From contig NZ_MUFC01000001.1 in NCBI RefSeq assembly GCF_001995985.1, forward strand, positions 282,029 to 346,028: 64,000 nucleotides of DNA, in the 5' to 3' direction. The DNA comes from Salinivibrio sharmensis (lineage in GTDB: Bacteria > Pseudomonadota > Gammaproteobacteria > Enterobacterales > Vibrionaceae). Positions 27,497-37,153 of this stretch are shown one piece after another. The position numbers were made by a program, and so were the translations under genes. Each line of letters opens with the position of its first letter. The first letter of the stretch is position 1. The notes under the pieces are model-generated. The model saw only the letters and a program-made list of their open reading frames with translations. It did no database searches and was not told where the DNA came from.

Positions 27497-27934
27497 ATGA
27501 AGCGTTTACAACTACTTGTAGCAACAGTGGGTCTAATGAGCGCCTCGGCAATGGCCGCGAGCGGTGTGGTGTATAAATCGCCCAGCTGTGGCTGTTGCGA
27601 CGATTGGGTTGAGCACATGACGCAAGCCGGTTTTGAGCTGGAGGTTAAACCGCATGACGATATGGCGTCCATCAAGCAAGAAATGGGTGTGCCTGCCGAT
27701 ATGCAGTCGTGCCACACCGCACGCATCAACGGCTATGTGATTGAAGGGCATGTGCCAGCCAAAGAGGTGAAAAAGCTACTCGCTACCCATACTGGGTTAG
27801 AAGGGCTGGCGGTAGCTGGCATGCCGATCGGCTCGCCGGGCATGGAATATGGTGACCGCCACCAGCCCTACACAGTGATGGCGTTTGATGACGCAGGCAA
27901 CACACAAGCCTTCCAGCATTACCCAAAACCATAA
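27497..27934 (+). CDS. DUF411/CopG-like periplasmic copper protein
   Basis: A 145-residue protein with a signal peptide (cleavage near ASAMA-A, residue 21) and a thioredoxin-like DUF411 fold. The motif KSPSCGCCDDWVEHM carries the Cys pair; SCHTA (about residue 74) adds another Cys and a His. The related CopG of Vibrio and Pseudomonas binds copper in the periplasm and aids copper resistance. It starts 12 bases after copA, so it is the second gene of the copper operon. A good terminator follows. Confidence 0.85.
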   Translation: MKRLQLLVATVGLMSASAMAASGVVYKSPSCGCCDDWVEHMTQAGFELEVKPHDDMASIKQEMGVPADMQSCHTARINGYVIEGHVPAKEVKKLLATHTGLEGLAVAGMPIGSPGMEYGDRHQPYTVMAFDDAGNTQAFQHYPKP

Positions 27935-27951
27935 GCTCACCGTCAGCATAA

Positions 27952-27985
27952 CGAAAAAAACCCCAGCCTCTCGGCTGGGGTTTCT
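27952..27985. terminator. Two-way terminator between copper operon and tRNA-Pro genes
   Basis: An 11-bp stem, AAACCCCAGCC (27958-27968) with GGCTGGGGTTT (27973-27983), serves the copA operon on plus and the tRNA-Pro unit on minus. Confidence 0.9.
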
Positions 27986-27988
27986 TAT

Positions 27989-28065
<77 letters not shown>

Positions 28066-28118
28066 TTGATGCTTTTTACGTCAACCAAGTAACCTTCGAT
28101 CACTCAGCTTTAAAATAA

Positions 28119-28195
<77 letters not shown>

Positions 28196-28503
28196 ACATC
28201 TCTGACAAGTTTTACGAATGGGCAGTGAACTTGTCAAGCAGCTTGGTATGCGTTTAAGTGCATCCTGCCTGCTGAGGTCGCCTATCATACTCAAGCATCA
28301 CGAAACCTCAAGCCCTAGCGGCGTATTTTTTCATTCAACCACTTTAAACGGTGAAACTCGCATCAGTTGCGCACAGTTTGTGATCAGATCGTTGTTAACA
28401 AATGTTGATAATTTGTTCGCCATTTCTCTTGATCCTGATCAGTATTCAACCTGCTTCCTATTGGCATCCTGACCCTACATTAACGGATACGAGGGTACAG
28501 ACT
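28196..28503. other. Intergenic region between tRNA-Pro and the DUF3149 gene
   Basis: 308 bases without a gene. The left end carries the tRNA-Pro promoter. The right half should carry the plus-strand promoter of the DUF3149 gene, around an AT-rich stretch near 28390-28420 with TTGATAAT, but I cannot fix both hexamers. Confidence 0.5.
28209..28237 (-). promoter_or_regulatory. Promoter of the tRNA-Pro pair
   Basis: A perfect -35 TTGACA (28232-28237, minus strand) and a fair -10 TAAAAC (28209-28214), 17 bases apart. The first tRNA starts 13 bases past the -10. Confidence 0.7.
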
Positions 28504-28641
28504 ATGGACTTTTGGCTTGATCTACTTTTCGGCAACGCCGTGGGCTTGTCATCCATGATTGTCATCATCTGTACATTTGGCCTGATCAGCTTTTTCGGCG
28601 GCTATTTTGTCTACAAAGTGATGACTTCCAAACCTCAATAA
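28504..28641 (+). CDS. Small DUF3149-type membrane protein
   Basis: A 45-residue protein: a short amphipathic start (MDFWLDLLFGNAVG), one hydrophobic span (about residues 16-38), and a basic C-terminal tail. This matches the DUF3149 group of small proteobacterial membrane proteins, whose role is unknown. The start at 28504 has GAGG nine bases upstream. Monocistronic as far as I can see. Confidence 0.7.
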   Translation: MDFWLDLLFGNAVGLSSMIVIICTFGLISFFGGYFVYKVMTSKPQ

Positions 28642-28786
28642 CCTGTTTTATTGCCTACCTATCTTTAAGCAAACTTGCTTAACCTGGAGTTGCATGGTTG
28701 GTCACAGAGTGTGGCTCTAGGTTTCTTTTTTTATTTTCGTTTATACTGTCCCTAAATGACTCCACGACGCACATGGCAATGTAGTG

Positions 28787-29371
28787 ATGAGTGATAAAAA
28801 CGAATTTGAGCTGTTCCGAGAAATGATGTCAGATGTCGCGCCCATCAAGCAGGACACGGTTGAGGATCAAACAGGATCGCATCAGCCTACTGAAGCCCAG
28901 CTTGCACGCCAACAAGCCGCGCAGAAGCTGGCAAACAGCGATCCTGAATACCTGTCACTCGAGTACGCCCAGATGGTCAAGCCCGACGAGGTGATGGCCT
29001 ACAAGCGCGATGGCGTGCAGGATGGCGTGTTTCGTAAACTACGACTAGGCAAATATGACGTCAACGCCAGGCTCGACCTGCACAAGATGTCATTGGAAAA
29101 AGCCCGCGATGAAATTTTACGTTTTTTAAAACAATGCCAGCGTATGGATGTGCGTACCGTGATCATTGTGCATGGAAAAGGCGAGCGTAGTAACCCACAG
29201 GCAATGATGAAAAGCTATGTCTGTCAGTGGCTACAACAAATTTCAGATGTGCTCTGCTACCATTCGGCTCTGCGTCACCAAGGCGGTACCGGCGCGTTGT
29301 ATGTGATGCTGAAAAAAAGCCAAGAGAAGAAGCTAGAAACCCGCGAGCGCCACTTAAGTCACCGCCCCTAA
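28787..29371 (+). CDS. smrA: Smr-domain DNA endonuclease SmrA
   Basis: A 194-residue protein with a C-terminal Smr domain (about residues 95-180). The signatures are DLHKMSLEKARDEI and VIIVHGKGERS, and the N-terminal half is charged and flexible. E. coli SmrA/YdaL, with the same layout, is a nicking endonuclease. ATG 28787 directly follows a possible GTG at 28784. A terminator closes the gene. Confidence 0.8.
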   Translation: MSDKNEFELFREMMSDVAPIKQDTVEDQTGSHQPTEAQLARQQAAQKLANSDPEYLSLEYAQMVKPDEVMAYKRDGVQDGVFRKLRLGKYDVNARLDLHKMSLEKARDEILRFLKQCQRMDVRTVIIVHGKGERSNPQAMMKSYVCQWLQQISDVLCYHSALRHQGGTGALYVMLKKSQEKKLETRERHLSHRP

Positions 29372-29375
29372 ATGC

Positions 29376-29405
29376 AAAAAGACTGGCGGGCTGCCAGTCT
29401 TTTTA
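29376..29405. terminator. Terminator between smrA and the LysE-type gene
   Basis: Stem AGACTGGC with GCCAGTCT, a 5-base loop, A-run before and T-run after. It can serve both converging genes. Confidence 0.88.
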
Positions 29406-29441
29406 TTAACGCGTCTGTTTGTTGCCTCTAGCTTCGCCTCA

Positions 29442-30059
29442 CTATTGCAGCGTCACCACCACACGTACCGCCAGCGCAATCAATACCACGCCTGAAAGCT
29501 TATCCACCCACGCGCCGTGGTGACGTAGCTTGTCGACAATGGCTGGGCTAGACAACAAAAAGGCTATCAAGGTGTACCAAAGCCCATCAATCAATAATGG
29601 TGTCAACACAATCACACTACGACTAAATAAGTCCGTACCCACCGCAACAAACTGACTAAACAAAGCAATAAAAAATAGCGCCAGCTTTGGGTTGAGCATT
29701 GAGATCATCGCCCCATCGCGTGCCGCCTCGCCTAAACTGGCGGGTTGTCCCGCTTCTAATTTAGCTGCCACCCCGCCTTTACTGAGCAATGATTTCACCC
29801 CTAACCAAGCAAGGTACCCAGCGCCGGCATAGGCAATAATGGTAAAGAGTAGCGGAGACTGCTTAAAAATAACCGCCAGCCCTAACATGGTAATGAGCGC
29901 ATAGAGGCCAACCCCTAAGGCATGCGCCCATGAAGCGACAATGCCATGTAAGCGGCTATTGGCAAGACTATGCTTTGCCATTACTACCAAACTAGGACCT
30001 GGCGACATCGCTCCTAGCATGCAAACCAACGCGAGCGACGCCCAAATGGTAAGTGTCAT
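29442..30059 (-). CDS. LysE/RhtB family amino acid exporter
   Basis: A 205-residue inner-membrane protein with about six helices. The family N-terminus MLGAMSPGPSLVVMAKHSL contains the SPGP motif. SMLNPKLALFFIALFSQF (about residue 120) is the second family signature. It exports an amino acid or related solute; the substrate cannot be read from sequence. ATG 30059 has AAGGA upstream. It lies 17 bases after ybaK, probably in one transcript. Confidence 0.85.
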   Translation of the reverse strand: MTLTIWASLALVCMLGAMSPGPSLVVMAKHSLANSRLHGIVASWAHALGVGLYALITMLGLAVIFKQSPLLFTIIAYAGAGYLAWLGVKSLLSKGGVAAKLEAGQPASLGEAARDGAMISMLNPKLALFFIALFSQFVAVGTDLFSRSVIVLTPLLIDGLWYTLIAFLLSSPAIVDKLRHHGAWVDKLSGVVLIALAVRVVVTLQ

Positions 30060-30076
30060 CTGTGTATCCTTCTTAT

Positions 30077-30550
30077 TTATTCGCCAATCGCGGCATAATG
30101 CCCTGCAGTTAAAGACAGCAGATCGTCCGGTGAGAGTTCGATTTCCAGTCCACGCCGCCCGGCACTGACACAAATGGTCTCAAACTGCTGTGCGGAGCTG
30201 TCGACAAACGTCGGTAGCCGCTTTTTCTGGCCTAGGGGGCTGATCCCGCCCACCAGATAGCCTGTTGTGCGCTGTGCCACTTGCGGATCGGCCATGGTCG
30301 CTTTCTTGCCACCCGCCGCTTTGGCAGCGGCTTTTAGATTAAGACTGCCTTTCACCGGGACAACCGCCACCGCCAGCTGCTTGCTGTCACCATTAATACA
30401 AAACAATAATGTTTTGAATACCCGAGCCGGGTCTTGCCCTAACGCTTGGACAGCTTCTTCACCAAAGTTAAGGTTATTGGGATCGTGCTGGTACTGGTGA
30501 ACTTCAAACGCAATGCCTTGTTTTTCTGCTAATTTGATTGCAGGCGTCAT
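30077..30550 (-). CDS. ybaK: Cys-tRNA(Pro)/Cys-tRNA(Cys) deacylase YbaK
   Basis: A 157-residue trans-editing enzyme that hydrolyses mis-charged Cys-tRNA(Pro). Family motifs include [14 protein letters not shown] with the key Lys, [10 protein letters not shown], and [17 protein letters not shown] near the C-terminal half. I prefer ATG 30550 ([10 protein letters not shown]), as in relatives, though the ribosome site is weak. A GTG at 30580 would add ten residues. It starts the ybaK-LysE unit. Confidence 0.88.
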   Translation of the reverse strand: MTPAIKLAEKQGIAFEVHQYQHDPNNLNFGEEAVQALGQDPARVFKTLLFCINGDSKQLAVAVVPVKGSLNLKAAAKAAGGKKATMADPQVAQRTTGYLVGGISPLGQKKRLPTFVDSSAQQFETICVSAGRRGLEIELSPDDLLSLTAGHYAAIGE

Positions 30551-30591
30551 CGTTTTGCCACTTGTTTGTAAACCAGTCACTAATGATTACA

Positions 30592-30625
30592 TAAAAAAAG
30601 CGGCACCGCATCGGTACCGCTTTTT
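30592..30625 (-). terminator. Terminator of nutA
   Basis: A 13-bp stem with one G-U pair (arms about 30597-30609 and 30613-30625), followed on the minus strand by seven T. It lies about 23 bases past the nutA stop. Confidence 0.85.
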
Positions 30626-30647
30626 GTTCTGACAATCTTACAGCCAT

Positions 30648-32321
30648 TTATTTGTAAACGATCTCGCCTTGTGGCGCATAGTCGTTAACATCGATTGGGC
30701 TGTTGTCTTCCAGGTAGTCTTTCAGTACTTCTGCATCAACAAAGCCAGTATTGACGTTACCAGGGTGGTTAGTCAGTTTTGGATAGCCGTCGCCGCCCGC
30801 AGCGTTAAAGCTTGGCACGGTGAAGCGATAGGTTTTATCCATATCAATAGGCTCACCGCCAATCTTCACGTCATGGACTTTACCGTCTTCAACGGCCATC
30901 GACAGACCCGCAAATTGCGCGTAGGCACCCGAATCAACTGGCTTGGTCCCTACCACATTCAGGTAATCCATCACTTCTTTACCGCTCATGTCGGTATAGG
31001 TGACCATGTTGCCAAACGGCTGCACTTTAAGCACATCTTTATAGGTGATGTCGCCGGCAATGATAGAGTCACGCACACCGCCTGAGTTCATGACCGCAAA
31101 GTCTGCTTTGGCGCGCTCCATGTGAGCAGTTGCAATTAGACGGCCTAGGTTGGTCTGCTGGAAGCGCACAATGTTGCGATCGCCCACTAACTTGCCATTG
31201 CTCTCAGCAATTTTCACGCTCAGCTTCTCTTGGCCTTTGTCTTGGTAAGGCTTCAAGAAATCATACAGCGCTTGGTCTTTTTCAATTTCATCTTGAATAA
31301 AGACGCGTTTTTTCTCGCCATCAACCTTAATTTTCTTCTTCAGGTTAACCGGGATCAGGTCATAGCTAACCAGGCTAAGGTCGCCGTTTTGGAATTCAAA
31401 TTCCGCTTTACCGACATACTTGCCCCACTCATGGGCTTGCATAATCCACGCGCCATTTTGTTGGTCCGGCGTACAGGCATCACCAGGCTCGAAGCTCTTG
31501 TTATACATGTTCGGGCCTTCCATACACACCGGCTCTTGTGAGTGGCCACCGATGATAAGGTCGAGATCACCTTCATCCATGTAACGCGCTAGCGCCACAT
31601 CGCCCGGGGCGTTAACACCACTTTTACCGTCTGCATAGTGACCCATGTGGGTCGCCGCAATGATGATGTCAGGCTTCTCGGTTTCTTTGAGCTTGGCGAT
31701 CACTTTTTTCGCTTCCGCTTTCGGGTCACGGAAATCGAGCGAGCCAATGTATTCTGGGTTACCGATTTTGGCCGTGTCTTCAGTGGTCAGACCCACAACC
31801 GCAATTTTCAACCCATTGCGCTCAAACATCTCGTAAGCCTGATACTTACGTTCACCGGTTTCTTTGTCGTAAATGTTGGCAGAGAGCATCGGGAAGTCGG
31901 CCCACTGCATTTGCTGTTCAAGCACGCTAAGCGGGTTATCGAACTCGTGGTTACCAATGGCCATTGCATCGTAACCAATTTGGGTCATCCCTTTGAAATC
32001 AGGCTCCGCTTGCAGCAAATCTGACTCTGGTACCCCCGTGTTGATGTCACCGCCCGACAGGAGCAGTACTTCGCTGCCTTCCGCTTTAGCTTCTGCGCGC
32101 AGATCATCAATTAGGGTTTTACGTGCTGCCATGCCGTATTCGCCATAGCGGTTGTGCCAGAAACGACCGTGGTGATCGTTGGTATGAAGAATGGTGAGTT
32201 TATAAGTGGTATCTGGCGCCCAACCTTGCTCTTGTGTCTCTGAACCAGAGTTGGCACAGCCTGCCAATGATGCAATTAACGCAGCGCTGACCGCTGCCTT
32301 TAAACAAAGACGTTCCTTCAT
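30648..32321 (-). CDS. nutA: 5'-nucleotidase/UDP-sugar hydrolase lipoprotein NutA
   Basis: A UshA-family phosphoesterase of 557 residues that dephosphorylates external nucleotides so the nucleoside can be taken up. The signal ends in the lipobox LAGC (Cys about residue 22), so it is membrane-anchored, unlike soluble E. coli UshA. The metallophosphatase domain shows HTNDHHGRFW, GNHEFDNPL and HMGHYADG. The C-terminal domain holds NSGGVRDSI and FNAAGGDGYPKL. The sequence closely follows the chloride-dependent NutA of Vibrio parahaemolyticus, as I recall it. ATG 32321 has AAGG nine bases upstream; 32327 is also possible. Confidence 0.9.
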   Translation of the reverse strand: MKERLCLKAAVSAALIASLAGCANSGSETQEQGWAPDTTYKLTILHTNDHHGRFWHNRYGEYGMAARKTLIDDLRAEAKAEGSEVLLLSGGDINTGVPESDLLQAEPDFKGMTQIGYDAMAIGNHEFDNPLSVLEQQMQWADFPMLSANIYDKETGERKYQAYEMFERNGLKIAVVGLTTEDTAKIGNPEYIGSLDFRDPKAEAKKVIAKLKETEKPDIIIAATHMGHYADGKSGVNAPGDVALARYMDEGDLDLIIGGHSQEPVCMEGPNMYNKSFEPGDACTPDQQNGAWIMQAHEWGKYVGKAEFEFQNGDLSLVSYDLIPVNLKKKIKVDGEKKRVFIQDEIEKDQALYDFLKPYQDKGQEKLSVKIAESNGKLVGDRNIVRFQQTNLGRLIATAHMERAKADFAVMNSGGVRDSIIAGDITYKDVLKVQPFGNMVTYTDMSGKEVMDYLNVVGTKPVDSGAYAQFAGLSMAVEDGKVHDVKIGGEPIDMDKTYRFTVPSFNAAGGDGYPKLTNHPGNVNTGFVDAEVLKDYLEDNSPIDVNDYAPQGEIVYK

Positions 32322-32496
32322 GATCATAGACCTTTTTAGCGATGGATAAACCACCATCGACATCATTGTCGGTGGTTATAAAACGCTATCTAGTCTAAAA
32401 GAATTGATGCTATGGTGCTGAGTGATTTCAGATTTTTGTTGCTGTGATCACCTTACAACGCCTAGCTAAGGCGACTTTGGTGATCGAGACAAAATT

Positions 32497-32516
32497 TCTA
32501 GAGCCTGCACTCTAGA
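32497..32516. repeat. Inverted repeat in the nutA upstream region
   Basis: TCTAGAG (32497-32503) and CTCTAGA (32510-32516) with a 6-base loop. It lies between the nutA start and the end of the NhaC-family gene, beside a longer stem ACGGCGC/GCGCCGT (32527-32533 with 32568-32574) that could end the upstream transcript. Operator or 3' structure, undecided. Confidence 0.4.
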
Positions 32517-32593
32517 CAGATCAAAAACGGCGCAGCCTTTGCTTACCTATCTAGACAAGAAAAGACAGCGCCGTGATGTGTCAACCGTAGCGA

Positions 32594-33940
32594 TTAAGCG
32601 CGACGCGCTTGCCACCATCGGCGGCTAATCACCGCAATCAATGCGGACGCGGCGAGGAAGAAACAGTAGTAAGAGTGGCTAACAATCACCAACGGCGACA
32701 AGCCAAAGCTCGCGCCAAGGAGCAGGATTTGTGCGCCATAAGGGATCAGGCCTTGTACCACGCAGGAAAAGATATCCAGTAAGCTGGCACTGCGTTTGGC
32801 CGGCACCGAGTGCTCACTGGCAATGTTTTTCGCCACTTGCCCAGAGACCACAATCGCGACCGTGTTGTTGGCGGTACACAAGTTGGAAAAAGACACTAAC
32901 AAGGCAATACCAAATTCACTCGCGCGGGAGTGATGCGAGCCACGTTTTTTCTCAAAGCGGGCGATCACTCGATTGACGGCTTGGGTCAAAAAGCTCAGTC
33001 CGCCTTGGCAGCGCATCAGCTCGGCAATTCCGCCAATCATCAGCGACAGAACAAAGATTTCTTGCATGCTGGCAAAACCTGCTTTGACCTCTTGGCTGAA
33101 AGTCAGCAGCGTGAAGTCTGGGGTGCTCATTAACCCCACACACAGCGCCAATGCAATCCCAGCGGTGAGCACCACAAACACGTTTAATCCCGCCAGCGCC
33201 AATACAATGATCGACAAATAGGGTAATACCGCCAGATAGTTAATGCTCTTTGGTGCGTCAACGGGTGCGCTTTGGTTGTTAAACACAAACAGAATAATCG
33301 CGGCAACCGCGGCGGGAATGGCTATCCCCACGTTCTCTTTGAATTTGTCGCGCATGCTACAGCCTTGTGAGCGCGTCGCGGCGATGGTGGTGTCAGAGAT
33401 AAAAGAAAGGTTATCACCAAACATCGCCCCGCTTAGCAGCACACCGGCCATTACGGCTGGTGCCTGCCCCGTGGCTGTCGCCATGTTCAATGCAAAAGGT
33501 GCTAATGCGGCAATGGTGCCCATTGAGGTGCCCATTGCCGTTGAGATGAAAGCGGCAATCACAAATAGCCCGGGTAAGATTAAGCTTTCTGGGATCAGGG
33601 TCAGTCCGAGGTTAACCGTGGCCTCTACCCCACCCGTGGCATCGGCAACCGCGGAAAAGGCGCCAGCGAGCAAATAAATCAAGCACATGGCAATAATGTC
33701 GCCGTGCCCCATACCGCGAATAAACTGTTCAATGGCGGTGTTCAGACGCTCACGGCTCAAGCCAATGGCCAAAATCACTGCTGGCAGAATAGCAACGTGC
33801 GCAGGAAGCTGATAAAACGCGTAGTCCGCGCCTTCTAGGGTAAAATACACGCCCGCCCCGATAAAAAGGGTTAGAAATAAAAGTAGGGGGAGGAGTGCGA
33901 GCGCTGAGGGTCGCGGTGTGGTGTTTGCTGATGTTGTCAT
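32594..33940 (-). CDS. metT: NhaC-family carrier, probable methionine transporter MetT
   Basis: A 448-residue, roughly 12-helix protein of the NhaC Na+/H+ antiporter family; stretches such as STAMGTSMGTIAALAPFAL and GAMFGDNLSFISDTTIAATRSQ are family hallmarks. By itself it would be annotated as an Na+/H+ antiporter. Upstream, however, is a run of MetJ-like boxes overlapping the promoter. In Vibrio and Shewanella, comparative work on methionine regulons described an NhaC-like carrier under MetJ control, named MetT. So I infer Na+-linked methionine uptake. The ATG at 33940 (MTTSANTTP) has only a distant AGG; starts upstream are less likely. Confidence 0.65.
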   Translation of the reverse strand: MTTSANTTPRPSALALLPLLLFLTLFIGAGVYFTLEGADYAFYQLPAHVAILPAVILAIGLSRERLNTAIEQFIRGMGHGDIIAMCLIYLLAGAFSAVADATGGVEATVNLGLTLIPESLILPGLFVIAAFISTAMGTSMGTIAALAPFALNMATATGQAPAVMAGVLLSGAMFGDNLSFISDTTIAATRSQGCSMRDKFKENVGIAIPAAVAAIILFVFNNQSAPVDAPKSINYLAVLPYLSIIVLALAGLNVFVVLTAGIALALCVGLMSTPDFTLLTFSQEVKAGFASMQEIFVLSLMIGGIAELMRCQGGLSFLTQAVNRVIARFEKKRGSHHSRASEFGIALLVSFSNLCTANNTVAIVVSGQVAKNIASEHSVPAKRSASLLDIFSCVVQGLIPYGAQILLLGASFGLSPLVIVSHSYYCFFLAASALIAVISRRWWQARRA

Positions 33941-33977
33941 GGCAGTTTTTGTAATACCTCTTTTAAAACTGTGATCA

Positions 33978-34051
33978 AGGTTACAGACCTCTAGCCGTCC
34001 AGTCAACAAATGGACGTCTAAACATCTAAATATCTTGATTGCTTGTCTAGA
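33978..34051 (-). promoter_or_regulatory. metT promoter with tandem MetJ boxes
   Basis: On the minus strand, -35 TTGACT (34001-34006) and -10 TAACCT (33978-33983) are 17 bases apart. Tandem 8-mers resembling AGACGTCT occur without gaps at 34012 GGACGTCT, 34020 AAACATCT, 34028 AAATATCT and more weakly 34036, with TGTCTAGA at 34044. Two further ones, AGACCTCT and AGCCGTCC, lie at 33985 and 33993, inside the spacer. Adjacent 8-base repeats are how MetJ binds with S-adenosylmethionine. Confidence 0.7.
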
Positions 34052-34145
34052 TTGCTGACGGGTTGCTCAGTTAATAACTCTGAATTCGTGCTTGGATGCA
34101 TGCGACCACTTCGTCATGCCTGCCATGTCGTGTGTCCGCAGATAC

Positions 34146-34174
34146 AAAAAAAGCTGCCATTTCGGCAGCTTTCT
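34146..34174 (-). terminator. Terminator of the hemA-to-kdsA operon
   Basis: Stem AAAGCTGCC with GGCAGCTT (34150-34158 with 34164-34171), followed on the minus strand by seven or more T. It lies about 25 bases past the kdsA stop. Confidence 0.9.
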
Positions 34175-34197
34175 TATCGGTATCGATCGACTGTTAA

Positions 34198-35070
<873 letters not shown>

Positions 35071-35080
35071 TCATCACGCA

Positions 35081-35890
35081 TCAATGTAACGTCGGTTGCT
35101 CTTCGTTAAGCGCTTTTACTTGCATTTTTAGCAGCTCTGCTGCCGGGTCATCCGGGCATTGCTCAATAAAATACTCGTAATCAGTCGCCGCCACACGATC
35201 ACAATCCAATTGTTGGAAAATATAGCCGCGGTCGCGAATTTCGTAAGGATCATCAGGGCTAAAGGTCAGCGCCAGCTCACTACAACGCAGCGCCATGGCA
35301 TACTTTTCTTCCCGTAACAAAGCACTTTTCGCCACGGTCAGCCAACGGCCGATAATGGTCGGGTTGTCACTGGACTGCAAGTGCGACGCTTCAAGCTCGG
35401 CAAGTGGCCCTTGGCTCCCTTTGAGCCAGCCACGTAAAATGCGCTCGTTAACCCGTTCGCCGTTAAACGGGTTGATGAAAACGGGGGCGTCCTCTAATTC
35501 ATCAATACGCAGCACGAGCTGGCTGGGAAACGCCATTGGTTTAACGGGCAACGACAAGCGCTCGCACAGGTATAAGAAGACGGCACCCAATGAGGCTGGG
35601 ATCCCAGTTTTACGCTCTAACACCTTATTAATAAAAACATTGTCAGATGAAAAGTACTGCTCAATGTCTCCTTTAAATTGCCACTGGTGATAAAACAGAC
35701 GACACAGGCCATCTAGGCGTAACGCCATATCAGGCTCGGCACCAAGCTGATGCTCGGCTTCGTCGGCAAGACGGTCCAGTGACGCTTTCACTTGATGCAC
35801 ATCGACAGACGGGTCGATGGCATGGTTGAGGGTTGCAGCCCCTTCAGCCAGTGTCAGCGCGTCTAGTTGTTGATCGGTTAATGGCATCAT
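35081..35890 (-). CDS. sirB1: SirB1/YchA family transglutaminase-like protein
   Basis: A 269-residue protein with an N-terminal transglutaminase-like domain (about 35-170) and C-terminal TPR-like repeats (about 185-260). QYFSSDNVFINKVLERKTG is the family signature. Its biochemical role is unknown. Its position between kdsA and the prmC/prfA/hemA genes is conserved across gamma-proteobacteria. It starts at two adjacent ATGs (35890, 35887), two bases after the sirB2 stop. Confidence 0.88.
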   Translation of the reverse strand: MMPLTDQQLDALTLAEGAATLNHAIDPSVDVHQVKASLDRLADEAEHQLGAEPDMALRLDGLCRLFYHQWQFKGDIEQYFSSDNVFINKVLERKTGIPASLGAVFLYLCERLSLPVKPMAFPSQLVLRIDELEDAPVFINPFNGERVNERILRGWLKGSQGPLAELEASHLQSSDNPTIIGRWLTVAKSALLREEKYAMALRCSELALTFSPDDPYEIRDRGYIFQQLDCDRVAATDYEYFIEQCPDDPAAELLKMQVKALNEEQPTLH

Positions 35891-35892
35891 GT

Positions 35893-36279
35893 TTATCCCA
35901 TTACGTGAGGAACTTTGAGTAGTGCAAGGTTAGCCGCGGCATACGCCCACCCTAATGCGCCTAAAAAGGCTACCGTTCGGAATAATTTGCCTCGGCTGTA
36001 GTGCAAGGCGACAAAGCCCAAAGCAATGTAAGCTAAGACACAGGTCAGCTTTTCCGTCAGCCACGCGCCAGATTCGGTGAAGGGAATAAACCCGGTCACA
36101 AAAATCAGCGCAACACCGGTGCTTAGTAATAGGGTATCGACCACGTGCGGGGTGACCTTAACCCATTTTTTATTCATCATCTCACTGCCACGCATCACCC
36201 AGATAAATCGGATCACGAATAACGAAAGGCTTAACACCACGGTCAATAAGTGGGTGTGCTTGAGGGCCATGTAGATCAT
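35893..36279 (-). CDS. sirB2: SirB2 family membrane protein
   Basis: A 128-residue membrane protein with four hydrophobic segments, matching SirB2/YchQ. Function unknown. The ATG at 36279 follows GGAA about six bases upstream; MALKHT at 36270 is the alternative. It lies 28 bases after prmC in the same transcript. Confidence 0.85.
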   Translation of the reverse strand: MIYMALKHTHLLTVVLSLSLFVIRFIWVMRGSEMMNKKWVKVTPHVVDTLLLSTGVALIFVTGFIPFTESGAWLTEKLTCVLAYIALGFVALHYSRGKLFRTVAFLGALGWAYAAANLALLKVPHVMG

Positions 36280-36307
36280 AACGATTCCTGCTTCCTATCA
36301 GTGTCAG

Positions 36308-37153
36308 TTAAAGTCGCTGTACCAAGGTGACTCTATCGAGCCCAGCGTAGTCTTGTTGTGTTTTGGCATCGAGCCAGCCGGCGTCTTTCCATGCCGCCCG
36401 GACCGCTTCGCCTTGATTGTAACCATGCTCGACCATCAACCAGCCCCCATCGACCAGGTACGTGGGCGCAATTTTACCGATATGACGAATCGCGGCTAAG
36501 CCACTTTCTTCGGCTACCAAGGCACTGGCAGGCTCAAAGCGGACATCGCCTTGCTGAAGGTGTGGATCATCGCCATCAATGTACGGTGGGTTACTCACAA
36601 TCACGTCAAACCGATTCATATCACTGAGTGCGCTGAACCAGTCGCTTTGAATAAAATGTGCGTTTGAGAGGTGGTTGTCGTGCGCATTTCGGCTTGCCAA
36701 GGCCACCGCTTCAGGCATCAAGTCAACCCCCACGACAGTGATATCGGGGCGCTCGCTGGCAATGGCTAAGGCCACGGCGCCCGTCCCTGTACCTAAATCC
36801 AGTACACGACAAGGCGTCGGAGGTAGCACGGCCAGCGCTTGCTCCACCAGCAGCTCGGTTTCAGGGCGCGGGATCAAGGTCGCCGGTGAGACACTGAGTC
36901 GTAGCGTCCAAAAATCGCGATAACCCAAAATATACGCCACGGGCTCACCTTGGAGGCGACGAGCAAACAACTGACGAAATTGCGCCAATTGTGCTGCAGT
37001 GAGTTTGCGCTCTGGCCAGGTGTAAAGGTAACTGCTTGGCTGTCCTAACACATGGCAGAGTAACGCCCTTACGTCGACGCCTGCAGAGCCGCCCGATAAG
37101 GCGGTCAGCTCTGTGGTGCTATCGGCCAGTAATGCGCTGATCGTCGCTGTCAT
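36308..37153 (-). CDS. prmC: Release factor glutamine methyltransferase PrmC (HemK)
   Basis: A 281-residue SAM-dependent methyltransferase that methylates the GGQ glutamine of RF1 and RF2. The SAM loop VLDLGTGTGAVALAIA lies near residue 115, and the substrate-binding motif VSNPPYID near 184. Its start shares one base with the stop of prfA, which encodes its substrate. Confidence 0.94.
   Translation of the reverse strand: MTATISALLADSTTELTALSGGSAGVDVRALLCHVLGQPSSYLYTWPERKLTAAQLAQFRQLFARRLQGEPVAYILGYRDFWTLRLSVSPATLIPRPETELLVEQALAVLPPTPCRVLDLGTGTGAVALAIASERPDITVVGVDLMPEAVALASRNAHDNHLSNAHFIQSDWFSALSDMNRFDVIVSNPPYIDGDDPHLQQGDVRFEPASALVAEESGLAAIRHIGKIAPTYLVDGGWLMVEHGYNQGEAVRAAWKDAGWLDAKTQQDYAGLDRVTLVQRL

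Noticed and set aside
33941-34197. SAM riboswitch upstream of the methionine transporter
   Set aside because: No paired-stem core could be traced, while contiguous 8-base MetJ-like boxes explain the sequence better.
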